Below are positions 10,001 to 18,278 of a stretch of DNA of 64,000 nt, piece by piece. Numbering within the stretch: position 1 is the first letter of the stretch; each line of letters opens with the position of its first letter. The position numbers and the translations under genes are program-made. The notes beneath the pieces are model-generated. The model had not been told where the DNA came from and searched no databases. It saw nothing but the letters and a program-made list of their open reading frames with translations. The stretch is from assembly GCF_001660815.1 (NCBI RefSeq), contig NZ_LYMI01000013.1:24132-88131 (forward strand). Direction: 5' to 3'. This DNA comes from Xanthomonas nasturtii. Lineage in GTDB: Bacteria; Pseudomonadota; Gammaproteobacteria; Xanthomonadales; Xanthomonadaceae.

Positions 10001-11149
10001 GAACATCGCCCCGGCAGCGGGGTTCCAGTGGGTGATGCGCCCGTCCGGAGTTTCGGCAACGATGGCTTCGCTGGAATGGCTGACCAGCGCGGCCAGCTCC
10101 ATCTGCTTGCGCAGCACTTCTTCGCGGCGCAGGCCATTGCTGAAATACAGCACCAGCAAGGCGGCGAACAGCACCGATGCGCTCATCACCAGCCCGCCGA
10201 TCAGCCAGGGCGAACTCTGGTTGAGCGAGGCGACAAAGCTGGCGGTGGGGTGGGCGGTGATAACCCAGGTGCGGCCGTAGATCGGCAGCAGCTGCACCAC
10301 CGGCGGACGCAGCGCGCTGTCGCTGGCGGGTATGCCGCTGCGATAGAAGTTATGGGTCGGCTCGTTGCGGTCGGACAGATCCAGCGCCACATCGTCGCGT
10401 TCGCCCAGTGCGCTTTGCACCATCTGTTCGACGCTGAAGGGGGCATACACCCAGCCACTGGTGGCAACCATGCGTTGTTGCGGCGTCTGCAACGGCATGC
10501 CTTCGTGATAGACCGCCAGCAGCACCAGGAATCCGCTTTCGGTGGGGACGCGGTAACCGGACAGCGAGATCGGCGAGGTCATGATCGGCTCGCCGCTGCG
10601 CGAGGCCTGCAAGGCGGCAGCGCGCCGGCGCGGCTCGGACGCGATGTCGATGCCGAGCGGACGGTTGCCCGAGGATTCCGGTTCGAAATACAACACCATG
10701 TAGCGCTCGCCATCCCAAGGCGCCAACGGCCGGCGATGGATGTCCGGCGCGCCGTCGGCGCGCGCTTCCTGCAGAAACGCCGCTTCGTCGGCGGGTGCGA
10801 CGCGGTGGATGTAGCCATAACCCAGCACGCCGGGAAACTCGCGCGCATAATCCCGCGAGCGGCTGTACAAGGTGAAGCGTTCTCGACTGATGATGCCGCT
10901 GCCCGCGCCGATCACCGCACCGCGTGCGCCGCGCAAGCCGTGTTCGAAGGTATACATGCGCTCGCTGATATTGCGTGCCAGCGTACGCACCACATATTGA
11001 AAGCGTTGCTCGCGCTCGAGCTCGTTATGCCGTTGCAGCCACACGCCGGTAACGATGGCGGCAACCAGACCGGCGATCAGGATCAGCAGTGCACCAAAGA
11101 ATGCGCGACGCCCGTATTGCCTGCGCAGATCCCAGCGGCCCTTCGGCAT
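7055..11149 (-). CDS. pcrK: CHASE-domain hybrid sensor histidine kinase (PcrK-like)
   Basis: A 1364-residue membrane kinase. Order: TM1 (about 17-38), periplasmic CHASE domain (about 75-265), TM2 (about 316-338), two PAS domains (SEAIVAETPDGRITHWNPAA; YAIIATDSSGFVTLFNPAA), HisKA with His653 (SHEIRTPMN), HATPase with N, G1 and G2 boxes (DTGIGIS, GGSGLGL), two receivers (Asp943, Asp1084) and an HPt domain with His1231 (AHKLRGAAGS). This is a complete His-Asp-His relay toward an external regulator, the adjacent HD-GYP protein. The start was chosen at ATG 11147-11149 after GAAGGAAC. CHASE domains bind small ligands such as cytokinins; PcrK of X. campestris senses the plant cytokinin 2iP. The identity is by architecture and partner gene. 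Confidence 0.88.
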   Translation of the reverse strand: MPKGRWDLRRQYGRRAFFGALLILIAGLVAAIVTGVWLQRHNELEREQRFQYVVRTLARNISERMYTFEHGLRGARGAVIGAGSGIISRERFTLYSRSRDYAREFPGVLGYGYIHRVAPADEAAFLQEARADGAPDIHRRPLAPWDGERYMVLYFEPESSGNRPLGIDIASEPRRRAAALQASRSGEPIMTSPISLSGYRVPTESGFLVLLAVYHEGMPLQTPQQRMVATSGWVYAPFSVEQMVQSALGERDDVALDLSDRNEPTHNFYRSGIPASDSALRPPVVQLLPIYGRTWVITAHPTASFVASLNQSSPWLIGGLVMSASVLFAALLVLYFSNGLRREEVLRKQMELAALVSHSSEAIVAETPDGRITHWNPAAGAMFGYSAEEAIGQDLTMLLSPQPYAMPDIDPVDAAHPGNASAAQSMRHRDGHQVHVLASKAPIIESEGTLSGHSHFFRDISDRVRSHQRIIDLNASLEHQVAERTSELVKFSVLQRAILAHAGYAIIATDSSGFVTLFNPAAEKLLGYNAAEVIGRRKASQFIEPEELQERAHMLADQTGTPVAPTLEAVAALTSLGRSDTSEWTYVSHDGRRLPVLLTLSTLRDDHDQVIGYLGVAVDLTEQKLHEKQLRLAMDAAKSANQSKSDFLANMSHEIRTPMNAILGMLYLLQRSELPGAAQDMVTKIDRSARTLLEIINDILDFSKIEAGRIDLERAPFDLNQLFDNIADLMRSSLSAKPVEMIVEPLPRDSRWLLGDALRINQVLVNLVGNAIKFTEQGEVVLSVRRFPSGDPNKLKLLFSVRDTGIGISKEKQSLIFSPFLQADTSTSRRYGGSGLGLTISRRLIELMGGELEVESVPGRGSEFYFVITLEKSAPPQTQRDLPALPPEAMPRVLIADDHDAALNNLVRIATELGWRVDAVASGQAALQAIEQASEPYDVFLLDWRMPDIDGVAIAREIRARAVPGPHPVIVMVTAYERRLLEQHPEQQDLDAVMTKPVTGAALHRLVEQLVDQRPGARPATPTFVARRLEGAHLLLVDDSEINCEVAQRILEGEGATVTVAHDGEQAVSTLRRAPTLFHLVLMDVQMPVVDGYEATRRLRQIPALASLPVIALTAGAFRPQQEKALEAGMNGFIAKPFNVEELVTAIRHFLQPGIRRIPSLPHETEAHAGPEWEHSDPELLDAARARSLWREREPYARYLIKLLRDNPDPAEVAAEHLRRNELPAIGAMAHKLRGAAGSLALPALAGAAGDLEMRIDEGHDITASLIVLKDIMQRTAEAIRAFLQDSDSESVADDDGVALDADSVQILTSAFASDDADQIDHALLICAPRLPRTLQEALQRAVEDFDFRRAETTLREWQTTHLH

Positions 11150-11362
11150 ATTCGTTCCTTCGCCCTGCCTGTTGCATGCCCAGTGTGCTGGCCGACCGAC
11201 ACGTCGACCTCGTGGTACCGCCTGACGATGATCCAGCTGCGTGCAGTCCCCTGAGCGCGGAACAACAACGACTGCGCTCACCGCCTGACGACCGCTCGTA
11301 CGTTCTGTTCGCCGCGTTAAGCCTGCGCGTGATCCCGGTGGGCGATCAACGCTTGCATTGCA

Positions 11363-12667
11363 TCAGAACGAGAGCCAGATCGACAACGCGTGAAGGATGA
11401 GCCCGATCAATCCACCAACCAACGTTCCATTGAAGCGAATGTATTGCAGATCGCGCCCGACACCCAATTCCAATTGTTCGACGAGGTGACGTTCGTCCCA
11501 ACTTTTCATCGTCGAGGCAATATGTTCGGTCACCGATGTGCGCAAGCGCGTGGTGAGTTTGTCGGCGGCCTGCAACATATGTTGATTGAGCGCTTCACGC
11601 AGCGAGGGATCCTGCGACAGGGCCTGGCCGAGCGATTGCATCGAGCGCTCCATATGCGCGGCCATCGAGGACTGCTCGCGCGCCAGATCGTTGCGCAGTG
11701 CGTCGCGGATTTCGCCCCATAGGCCTTGCACATATTCCTGCAGTGCCGGGTGTTCGATCGCGCGTTGCTTGAGTTCTTCCACGCGTACGGCCATCTCCGG
11801 CTCGTCGCGCAAGCGCGTGATGTAGCGCTGCAACCACGCCTCATAGTCGAGCCTGATTGGGTGCTCGGGCGTCTTGAGGATGTCCTGCAGTTCTTCGATC
11901 GCCGCGCGCGCCATGCGGTCGGCCAGGCTGTCGCCGATCTCCTCGATCGGCTTGACCCAGTTCACGGTGCCGACCAGCTTGGGCCACTCGCGCCGCGCGT
12001 ATCGCACGATCAAGGCTGAGGCGCGCGTCTTGACCTGTTCCTGATCCAGCCATTCGCCCAGCCGCAGCAACACTTCGTCCAGCAATTTCTGATGGCGCCC
12101 GTCGGTGGTGAGCAGGGCCATGACATCGCCGACCGTGGCGGCGGCATTCCATTTGCGCAGGCGGTCGACCACGAAGCCTTGAATGGCGCGCCGCACTGCC
12201 GCTTCGTCGAGCAGCTCCAGCGCCTGCAGCATCCAGCTGCGTGCCATCTGCGCCAGCATGCGCGCCTGTTCGGGCTTGGCCAGCCAATCGCCCAGGCGGC
12301 TGGCCGGGTCGAAGACGCGCAGCTTTTCCATCAAGGCATCGGGGGCGAGGAACTGGTCGCGCACGAAGACGGCGAGGCCGTCGGCCAGCCGGTCCTTGCC
12401 GCGCGGCAGGATGGCGGTATGCGGAATCGGCAGGCCCATCGGGCGGCGGAACAAGGCCACCACCGCGAACCAGTCGGCCAGTGCGCCCACGGTGGCGGCT
12501 TCGCAGAAGGCCGACACCCAGGCCCAGATGCCGTGTTCGCCCATCAGGTGGCTGACGACAAAGCCGGCGAACATCGCCAGCAGCAAGGCCACCGCCAACA
12601 GCTTCATGCGCTGCAGCTGGGCACGACGGGGATCGATGGGGCGGGGAGTGCTGAGACTGGGTTCCAT
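11363..12667 (-). CDS. DUF445 family membrane protein
   Basis: A 434-residue protein of the DUF445 (YjiN-like) family. It has a hydrophobic helix near the N-terminus (LLAVALLLAMFAGFVV), the conserved ADWFAVVALFRRPMGLPIPHTAI region characteristic of DUF445, a long helical middle, and a C-terminal membrane segment (GTLVGGLIGLILHALSIWL). It is an inner-membrane protein of unknown function. The start at ATG 12665-12667 (MEPSLSTPRP) is preferred over the upstream open frame. The 213 bases between this gene and the kinase hold no clear feature, and a REP-like pair lies upstream. Confidence 0.85.
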   Translation of the reverse strand: MEPSLSTPRPIDPRRAQLQRMKLLAVALLLAMFAGFVVSHLMGEHGIWAWVSAFCEAATVGALADWFAVVALFRRPMGLPIPHTAILPRGKDRLADGLAVFVRDQFLAPDALMEKLRVFDPASRLGDWLAKPEQARMLAQMARSWMLQALELLDEAAVRRAIQGFVVDRLRKWNAAATVGDVMALLTTDGRHQKLLDEVLLRLGEWLDQEQVKTRASALIVRYARREWPKLVGTVNWVKPIEEIGDSLADRMARAAIEELQDILKTPEHPIRLDYEAWLQRYITRLRDEPEMAVRVEELKQRAIEHPALQEYVQGLWGEIRDALRNDLAREQSSMAAHMERSMQSLGQALSQDPSLREALNQHMLQAADKLTTRLRTSVTEHIASTMKSWDERHLVEQLELGVGRDLQYIRFNGTLVGGLIGLILHALSIWLSF

Positions 12668-12754
12668 GACTGAAGTGTACTCAGTCGTCTGACCAGGGCA
12701 TGTCCACGACCACACGCCATACCGCCGTCACCTGGCGCGATCCCTCTCCCTGCA

Positions 12755-12824
12755 CGTAGGAGCGCCCTTGGGCGCGATTGGGCGTTACTGGGAATGCGTC
12801 ATCGCGCCCAAGGGCGCTCCTACG
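12755..12824. repeat. REP-like inverted pair (24-bp arms)
   Basis: The 24-bp arms 12755-12778 and 12801-12824 are perfect reverse complements separated by 22 bases. Each carries GTAGGAGCGCCCTTGGGCGC, which is itself near-palindromic at its centre. This resembles the REP sequences (GTAGGAGCG-type heads) known from Pseudomonas, Stenotrophomonas and Xanthomonas, arranged as a head-to-head pair. It lies in the gap between the ParB-like gene and the DUF445 gene. Confidence 0.75.
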
Positions 12825-12862
12825 CAGGGCAACCCGGATCAGGCGTTCCATCGGTCGCGCAC

Positions 12863-13735
12863 TCAGCCGCGCAGGCGCTCCAGCTGCGATTGCAATGCGG
12901 CGACCTTGGCCTGCAATGCGGCGTTTTCGTTTTCCAGTTCGGTGACGCGGCGCTGCAAGGCCTTGACGTCGCGGCGTTCGGCTTCGCCGCCTTCGGCCTG
13001 GTCGGGCTTGGGTTTGCGCTTGGCATCGCGCACGCGTTTGGCGGCCTGCTTGAGCTCGGCCTTGCCGGCCTGCGCGGCTGCGCGTTGTTCGTCTTCGGAC
13101 AGCGTGGCTACCGCGGCGGCGGCGCTGATCGAAATCTCGCCGGCCTTCACCGCCTGCACCACTTCCGGGGCGGCCTGTTTGTGGATGCGCTCGATCATCA
13201 CCACCTGGTTGCTGCTCAGGCGCGCCTCGCGTGCCAGTTCGGCGCGGCTCACCGGGGTGGAGGTCTCTTCCCACGGCGGGCTGTCGCTATCGCCGGCTGC
13301 CGGTGCGGTGCTGTTGTCGCGCAGGGCGCCGTCATCGCTGCTGCCGTCTGCGTGCACGTCGTCCGCCGGCGGTGCTTCGGCAGCGGCATCGGCATCGCGC
13401 TGGGAACGCTGGCGTGCGGCCAGGATTTCGCGCTTGCGCAGCGCCAGCACGCCGCGCTGGAAGTCGGACACGCTGCGCCGGCCCAGGTGCTGCTCGATCA
13501 TCCACAACTGCACATCCTGCATCGACTGAAAGCGCGGGTTCTGCACGGTCTGGAACGGCAGGTCGTGCTTCTGGCAGATGCCGTAACGGTTGTGGCCATC
13601 CACCAGCACATCGCCCCACAACACCAAGGCATCGCGGCAGCCTTCGGCCAGCAGGCTGCGTTCCAGCGCCTCGTGCTCGTCGGGGGTCAGCGGGTCGATA
13701 TAGGCCTTGAGTTCTTCTTTGACAACGATGTTCAT
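12863..13735 (-). CDS. ParB/Srx-like N-terminal domain protein with coiled-coil tail
   Basis: A 290-residue soluble protein. The N-terminal ParB/sulfiredoxin-like domain (about 1-95) contains VDGHNRYGICQ, the GHxR-type motif of the ParB fold. A low-complexity acidic Ala/Asp-rich linker follows (about 110-160). Then comes a helix-rich DNA-binding-like part (SRAELAREARLSSNQVVMIE, VKAGEISISAAAAVATLS), a Lys-rich segment and a C-terminal leucine-zipper-like coiled coil (LENENAALQAKVAALQSQLE). Annotators often call such chromosomal proteins plasmid partition related. There is no parA next to it. It is probably a DNA-binding protein of unknown role. Start at ATG 13733-13735. Confidence 0.7.
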   Translation of the reverse strand: MNIVVKEELKAYIDPLTPDEHEALERSLLAEGCRDALVLWGDVLVDGHNRYGICQKHDLPFQTVQNPRFQSMQDVQLWMIEQHLGRRSVSDFQRGVLALRKREILAARQRSQRDADAAAEAPPADDVHADGSSDDGALRDNSTAPAAGDSDSPPWEETSTPVSRAELAREARLSSNQVVMIERIHKQAAPEVVQAVKAGEISISAAAAVATLSEDEQRAAAQAGKAELKQAAKRVRDAKRKPKPDQAEGGEAERRDVKALQRRVTELENENAALQAKVAALQSQLERLRG

Positions 13736-13877
13736 GCGGCAACTGCTGGGGGTATACGGGGCGGGCATTGTAGTGAGCCTGCCGCCGCTTTGCGCGCTTG
13801 ACGTGGCGCCCGCGCGCGTGACACGCGGGCGCCCGTCGGCCAGCGAAAATTGCAGTCCCGGGTTTCGCCTGCTGCGC

Positions 13878-15230
13878 TTATGCCACCTGGCGCAGAATCG
13901 TGCCCAGTATCTCCACCATCTGCCCGATCTGCTCCGGCGTGACGATCAGTGGCGGCGACAGCGCGATGACATCGCCGGTAACGCGCACCAACAGGCCGCC
14001 TTCGTGGAAGCAGCGCTCGAACACCTCGAAACCGCGCGCGCCCGGTGCACCGTCGCGCGGCGCCAGTTCGATCGCACCGATCAGGCCGATGTTGCGGATG
14101 TCGATCACATGCGGCAGCCCGCGCAAGCCGTGCAGGGCGTCTTCCCACTGCGGGCCGAGCGTGATCGCACGCGTGAACAGGTCTTCCTCGGCATAGGTAT
14201 CCAGGGTGGCGATCGCCGCCGCGCAGGCCAGCGGGTGGCCGGAATAGGTGTAGCCGTGAAACAGTTCGATCGCGTTCTGCGGCCCGTGCATGAAGGCATC
14301 AAAGATCGCATCGGCCACCAGCACCGCGCCCATCGGCACGGTGCCGCTGGTCAGCCCCTTGGCGGCGGTGATGATGTCGGGAGTGACGCCGAAGCGCTGC
14401 GCGGCAAACGCCTCGCCGACCCGGCCGAAGCCGGTGATGACCTCGTCGAACACCAGCACGATGCCGTGGCGGTCGCAGATGGCGCGCAACCGCTGCAGGT
14501 AGCCCTCCGGCGGCAGGATCACGCCGGCCGAACCGGAGACCGGTTCGACAAAAACCGCGGCGATCGTGGACGCATCGTGCAGGGTGATCAGCCGCTCCAG
14601 ATCGTCGGCCAGTTCCGCGCCATGCGCGGGCAGCCCGCGCGCATACGCATTGCGCTGCAGATCCAGCGTGTGCCGCAGATGGTCGGTGCCGGCCAGCAAC
14701 GGGCCGAACCACTTGCGGTTATTGGGCAGCCCACCGATGGACATGCCGCCGAAGCCGACCCCGTGATACGCCTTCTCGCGGCCGATGAAGCGGGTGCGCT
14801 GGCCCTCGCCGCGCAGGCGGTGGTAGGCCAGCACGATCTTCATCGCGCTATCCACCGCCTCCGAGCCGGAGTTGGTGAAGAACACATGGCCCAGGCCGGG
14901 CGGGGCGATCGCGGCCAGCCGCTGCGCCAGCACGAACGGCAGCGGCGAGCCCATCTGGAAGGTGGGGGCGAAATCCAGCGTGCCGGCCTGTGCGCGGATC
15001 GCCGCCACGATGCGCTCGCGGCCGTGGCCGGCGTTGCAGCACCACAGGCCGGCGGTGCCGTCCAGGATCTGGCGGCCGTCGACGTCGCAGTAGTACATGC
15101 CCTGCGCCGAGGCCAGCAGGCGCGGGCGCGCCTTGAACTGGCGGTTGGCGGTGAACGGCATCCAGAAGGCGTCCAGCTGCGCCGGTGCCTGCAGCGCATC
15201 CGCCGCATCGCTGGGAAGGTAGTCGGGCAT
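13878..15230 (-). CDS. Class III omega-amino acid (beta-alanine-type):pyruvate aminotransferase
   Basis: A 450-residue PLP enzyme of aminotransferase class III. Seen: FFTNSGSEAVDSAM (cofactor phosphate site), FDEVITGFGRVG with Asp262, and the Schiff-base Lys291 in ITAAKGLTSG. The N-terminal FWMPFTANRQFKARPRLL block and overall length match beta-alanine/omega-amino acid:pyruvate transaminases. It would convert beta-alanine or a similar terminal amine plus pyruvate into a semialdehyde and alanine. It stands alone, between the ParB-like gene and a 516-base gap before the antiporter operon. The exact amine donor cannot be told from sequence. Confidence 0.85.
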   Translation of the reverse strand: MPDYLPSDAADALQAPAQLDAFWMPFTANRQFKARPRLLASAQGMYYCDVDGRQILDGTAGLWCCNAGHGRERIVAAIRAQAGTLDFAPTFQMGSPLPFVLAQRLAAIAPPGLGHVFFTNSGSEAVDSAMKIVLAYHRLRGEGQRTRFIGREKAYHGVGFGGMSIGGLPNNRKWFGPLLAGTDHLRHTLDLQRNAYARGLPAHGAELADDLERLITLHDASTIAAVFVEPVSGSAGVILPPEGYLQRLRAICDRHGIVLVFDEVITGFGRVGEAFAAQRFGVTPDIITAAKGLTSGTVPMGAVLVADAIFDAFMHGPQNAIELFHGYTYSGHPLACAAAIATLDTYAEEDLFTRAITLGPQWEDALHGLRGLPHVIDIRNIGLIGAIELAPRDGAPGARGFEVFERCFHEGGLLVRVTGDVIALSPPLIVTPEQIGQMVEILGTILRQVA

Positions 15231-15746
15231 TGCAGGCTCCGTCGCTCGGGATCGCCCGACTGTACGCAGCTGGCACCTCGGCCGTCACCTCGATGCCGGC
15301 AGGCGCATGGCGTGCCGGCCGTCAGCCGGCCACGCGATCGGCCACCGGCCCTTCGCAAGCGCGTATCGCCGCCCTGCGATCGCTGCCGATGCCGGGAGCG
15401 GTTTCGCGACGTGGGTGGCGAAGCGCAGACAGACTAGTCAATTAGTCGCAGCCCCGGCCGCTAACACCAAGGAACGCTTGTGCGGCGTGGGGTTTGGCAG
15501 CGCGTTGCAACGCTGCGGGGCACTCGCGAGCATTGCAAACAGGCAGGGATCGCCGATGATGCGCCAGACGACCGCCGGTTGGGGCTGGTCGCTGTAGCTG
15601 CTCATCTCGCAACGCGTTGTTTGATCGCAGCCGTCAATCGTATTCGGAACGGCCGACAGGACGTTGCCATCGCCCGCAAGGCCATGGCGGCACGCCCGTC
15701 AGCCGTGCTTATCGCAGTTCATCGTTGATTTTTTGGGGAAATGAGA
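15231..15746. other. 516-base intergenic region
   Basis: This gap separates the divergent aminotransferase and antiporter genes. No convincing gene, RNA or hairpin was found. It presumably holds the promoters of both sides. The only clear signal is the GGGGA ribosome-binding sequence at 15735-15739 in front of the antiporter. Confidence 0.4.
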
Positions 15747-17426
15747 ATGACGCAAGGGTCCACCGTGGCGACAGCCAGCGGCGCAGACGCCGGTCTACTG
15801 TCCAAGGAGCGCATCATTGCGCGGCCGGGGTTCAATCGTTGGTTGGTCCCGCCGGCAGCATTGGCGATCCACCTGTGCATCGGCATGGCCTACGGCTTCA
15901 GCGTGTTCTGGCTGCCGTTGTCCAAGGCGTTGGGCATCACTGAGTCGATTGCGTGCCCGGCCGACATGGGCCTGTTCGCGCGCATGGTGGCCACCACCTG
16001 CGACTGGAAGATCAGCGAACTGCAGTGGATGTACACGCTGTTCTTCGTGCTGCTGGGCTGTTCGGCGGCGATCTGGGGCGGCTGGCTGGAGCGCGCCGGC
16101 CCGCGCAAGGCCGGCGTGGTCTCGGCGCTGTGCTGGTGCGGCGGCCTGGTGATTTCGGCAGCCGGTATCCACTTCCATCAGATCTGGATGCTGTGGCTGG
16201 GCTCGGGCGTGATCGGTGGTATCGGTCTGGGCCTGGGTTACATCTCGCCGGTGTCGACGCTGATCAAGTGGTTCCCGGACCGTCGCGGCATGGCGACCGG
16301 CATGGCGATCATGGGCTTCGGCGGCGGCGCAATGATCGGCAGCCCGCTGGCCGATGCGCTGATGCGCCACTTCGCCACCCCCACCTCGGTGGGCGTGATG
16401 GAAACCTTCCTGGTGATGGCGGCGCTGTACTTTGTCTTCATGATGGCCGGCGCGTTCGGCTACCGCGTGCCGCCGAGCGGCTGGACCCCCGCCGGCTGGA
16501 CCGCACCGGTGGCCAGCAGCAACGCCATGATCACCGCCAACCACGTGCACGTCAGCAAGGTCTGGGGCATCCCACAGTTCTGGCTGCTGTGGGGCGTGCT
16601 GTGCCTGAACGTCTCGGCCGGTATCGGCGTGATCGGCATGTCCTCGCCGATGTTGCAGGAAGTATTCGGCGGCCGTTTGATCGGTGTGGATGTGGGCTTC
16701 GGCAGCCTGGATCCGACCCAGCTGGCCAGCATCGCGGCCATTGCGGCCGGGTTCACCGGTCTGCTCAGCCTGTTCAACATCGGTGGCCGGTTCTTCTGGG
16801 CCAGCATGTCCGACAAGCTCGGCCGCAAGAACACCTACACGCTGTTCTTCGTGCTGGGCATCTGCCTGTACGCAGCGGCGCCGTCGGCTGGCGGCATTGG
16901 CGGCATCGCGCTGTTTGCAGGCATCTTCTGCATCATCCTGTCGATGTACGGCGGCGGCTTCGCCACCATTCCGGCGTATCTGGCCGACCTGTTCGGGACC
17001 CAGATGGTTGGTGCCATCCACGGCCGTCTGCTGACTGCCTGGGCCACCGCGGGCATCCTCGGCCCGGTGGTGGTGGGATATATGCGCGAGTACCAACTGG
17101 CGCACGGCAGCCCGCCGTCACAGGTCTACAACACCACCATGTACATCCTCGCCGGCATGCTCGTGCTCGGCCTGATCTGCAATTTGTTGGTGCGCCCGGT
17201 GGCCGCGCGTCACTTCATGACGCCTGACGAACTGGCGCGCGAAAAGCAGCTGGCGCACGAGAAGGTGGACCGCAGCGGTCACGGCGTGTTGCCGCCGGAG
17301 CAACTGGCGCGCATCGGCCATGGCGGCAATCCCGCGCTGGTTGCATTCGCCTGGATGGCGGTGGGTATCCCGATGCTGTTCGGTATCTGGGTCACCCTGC
17401 AAAAAGCCTTCGTGCTGTTCCATTGA
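15747..17426 (+). CDS. OFA-family (oxalate/formate antiporter-like) MFS transporter
   Basis: A 559-residue MFS protein with about 12 helices. It resembles the oxalate:formate antiporter family: GMAYGFSVFWLPLSKALG in helix 1, GGWLERAGPRKAG, GLGLGYISPVSTLIKWFPDRRGMATGMAIMGFG, and the distal YGGGFATIPAYLADLFG. The start at ATG 15747 is favoured over ATG 15741 because GGGGA (15735-15739) lies 7 bases before it and would abut the earlier ATG. The fdhD gene follows 6 bases after the stop and a formate-dehydrogenase-like gene follows that, so the transporter probably carries formate, oxalate or a related carboxylate for this module. The substrate is inferred. Confidence 0.82.
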   Translation: MTQGSTVATASGADAGLLSKERIIARPGFNRWLVPPAALAIHLCIGMAYGFSVFWLPLSKALGITESIACPADMGLFARMVATTCDWKISELQWMYTLFFVLLGCSAAIWGGWLERAGPRKAGVVSALCWCGGLVISAAGIHFHQIWMLWLGSGVIGGIGLGLGYISPVSTLIKWFPDRRGMATGMAIMGFGGGAMIGSPLADALMRHFATPTSVGVMETFLVMAALYFVFMMAGAFGYRVPPSGWTPAGWTAPVASSNAMITANHVHVSKVWGIPQFWLLWGVLCLNVSAGIGVIGMSSPMLQEVFGGRLIGVDVGFGSLDPTQLASIAAIAAGFTGLLSLFNIGGRFFWASMSDKLGRKNTYTLFFVLGICLYAAAPSAGGIGGIALFAGIFCIILSMYGGGFATIPAYLADLFGTQMVGAIHGRLLTAWATAGILGPVVVGYMREYQLAHGSPPSQVYNTTMYILAGMLVLGLICNLLVRPVAARHFMTPDELAREKQLAHEKVDRSGHGVLPPEQLARIGHGGNPALVAFAWMAVGIPMLFGIWVTLQKAFVLFH

Positions 17427-17432
17427 GATGAG

Positions 17433-18278
17433 ATGACCAGTCCGTCTTCCCGTTCCGTGCGTCCCGGCAGTGTGGTGCGCACGGTCCGTCGCCATCGCGG
17501 TGGCCGCAGCGCCACGGTGCAAGACATGGTGGCGGCCGAAATGCCGGTCGCCTTCATCTACAACGGCGTGCCCTTCGCAGTGATGATGGCCACGCCGGAG
17601 GACCTGGAGGATTTCGCGCTCGGGTTCTCGTTGAGCGAAGGCATCGTCGATCACGCGCAGGACTTGCGCGTGATCGCGGTGGAGACGTTTCTGGAAGGCG
17701 CTTCGCTGCAGATCGAGATCCCGCCCGAGCGGGCAGCCGCGTTGGATCAGCGGCGGCGCAATCTGGACGGGCGCAGCGGTTGCGGGGTGTGCGGCAACGA
17801 ATCCATCGAGGCGGTGCTGCGTGTGCCGCCGGTGCTGCAGTCGTCCCTGCAGATCGACGTGGATGCCTTGGCGCATGCGCTGGACGCGCTGCATGCACGC
17901 CAGCCCATCGCCGCGCAGACCGGCGCCGTGCACGCGGCCGGTTGGGCCGATGCGCAGGGCAATGTGCAACTGGTCCGCGAAGACGTGGGCCGGCATAACG
18001 CGCTGGATAAATTGATTGGTGCATTGGCGCGCGCGCGCATCGATGCATCGCACGGGTTTGCGGTGGTCACCAGCCGCGCCAGTTACGAAATGGCCATGAA
18101 AGCCGCGCAGGCCCGAATTCCGCTGCTCGCAGCGATTTCGGCACCCACCGCGCTGGCGATCAGCCTGGCCGACAGTGCGGGACTGACCCTGATCGGGTTT
18201 GCCCGCGATCACGATTGTGTTGTTTACAGCCATTCGCAGCGCCTGGATCTGGGCGTTAGCGTGGGAGAGCCCGCATGA
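17433..18278 (+). CDS. fdhD: Formate dehydrogenase accessory sulfurtransferase FdhD
   Basis: A 281-residue FdhD. The key cysteines sit in GRSGCGVCGNES (Cys117 and Cys120), matching the CxxC of E. coli FdhD that moves sulfur from IscS to the molybdenum cofactor. Other family signatures are EDLEDFALGFSLSEGI and REDVGRHNALDKLIG. It matures the molybdoenzyme encoded next. Its stop overlaps that gene's ATG by four bases (18275-18278), a strong sign of coupled translation. It follows the OFA-family transporter gene by 6 bases. Confidence 0.95.
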   Translation: MTSPSSRSVRPGSVVRTVRRHRGGRSATVQDMVAAEMPVAFIYNGVPFAVMMATPEDLEDFALGFSLSEGIVDHAQDLRVIAVETFLEGASLQIEIPPERAAALDQRRRNLDGRSGCGVCGNESIEAVLRVPPVLQSSLQIDVDALAHALDALHARQPIAAQTGAVHAAGWADAQGNVQLVREDVGRHNALDKLIGALARARIDASHGFAVVTSRASYEMAMKAAQARIPLLAAISAPTALAISLADSAGLTLIGFARDHDCVVYSHSQRLDLGVSVGEPA

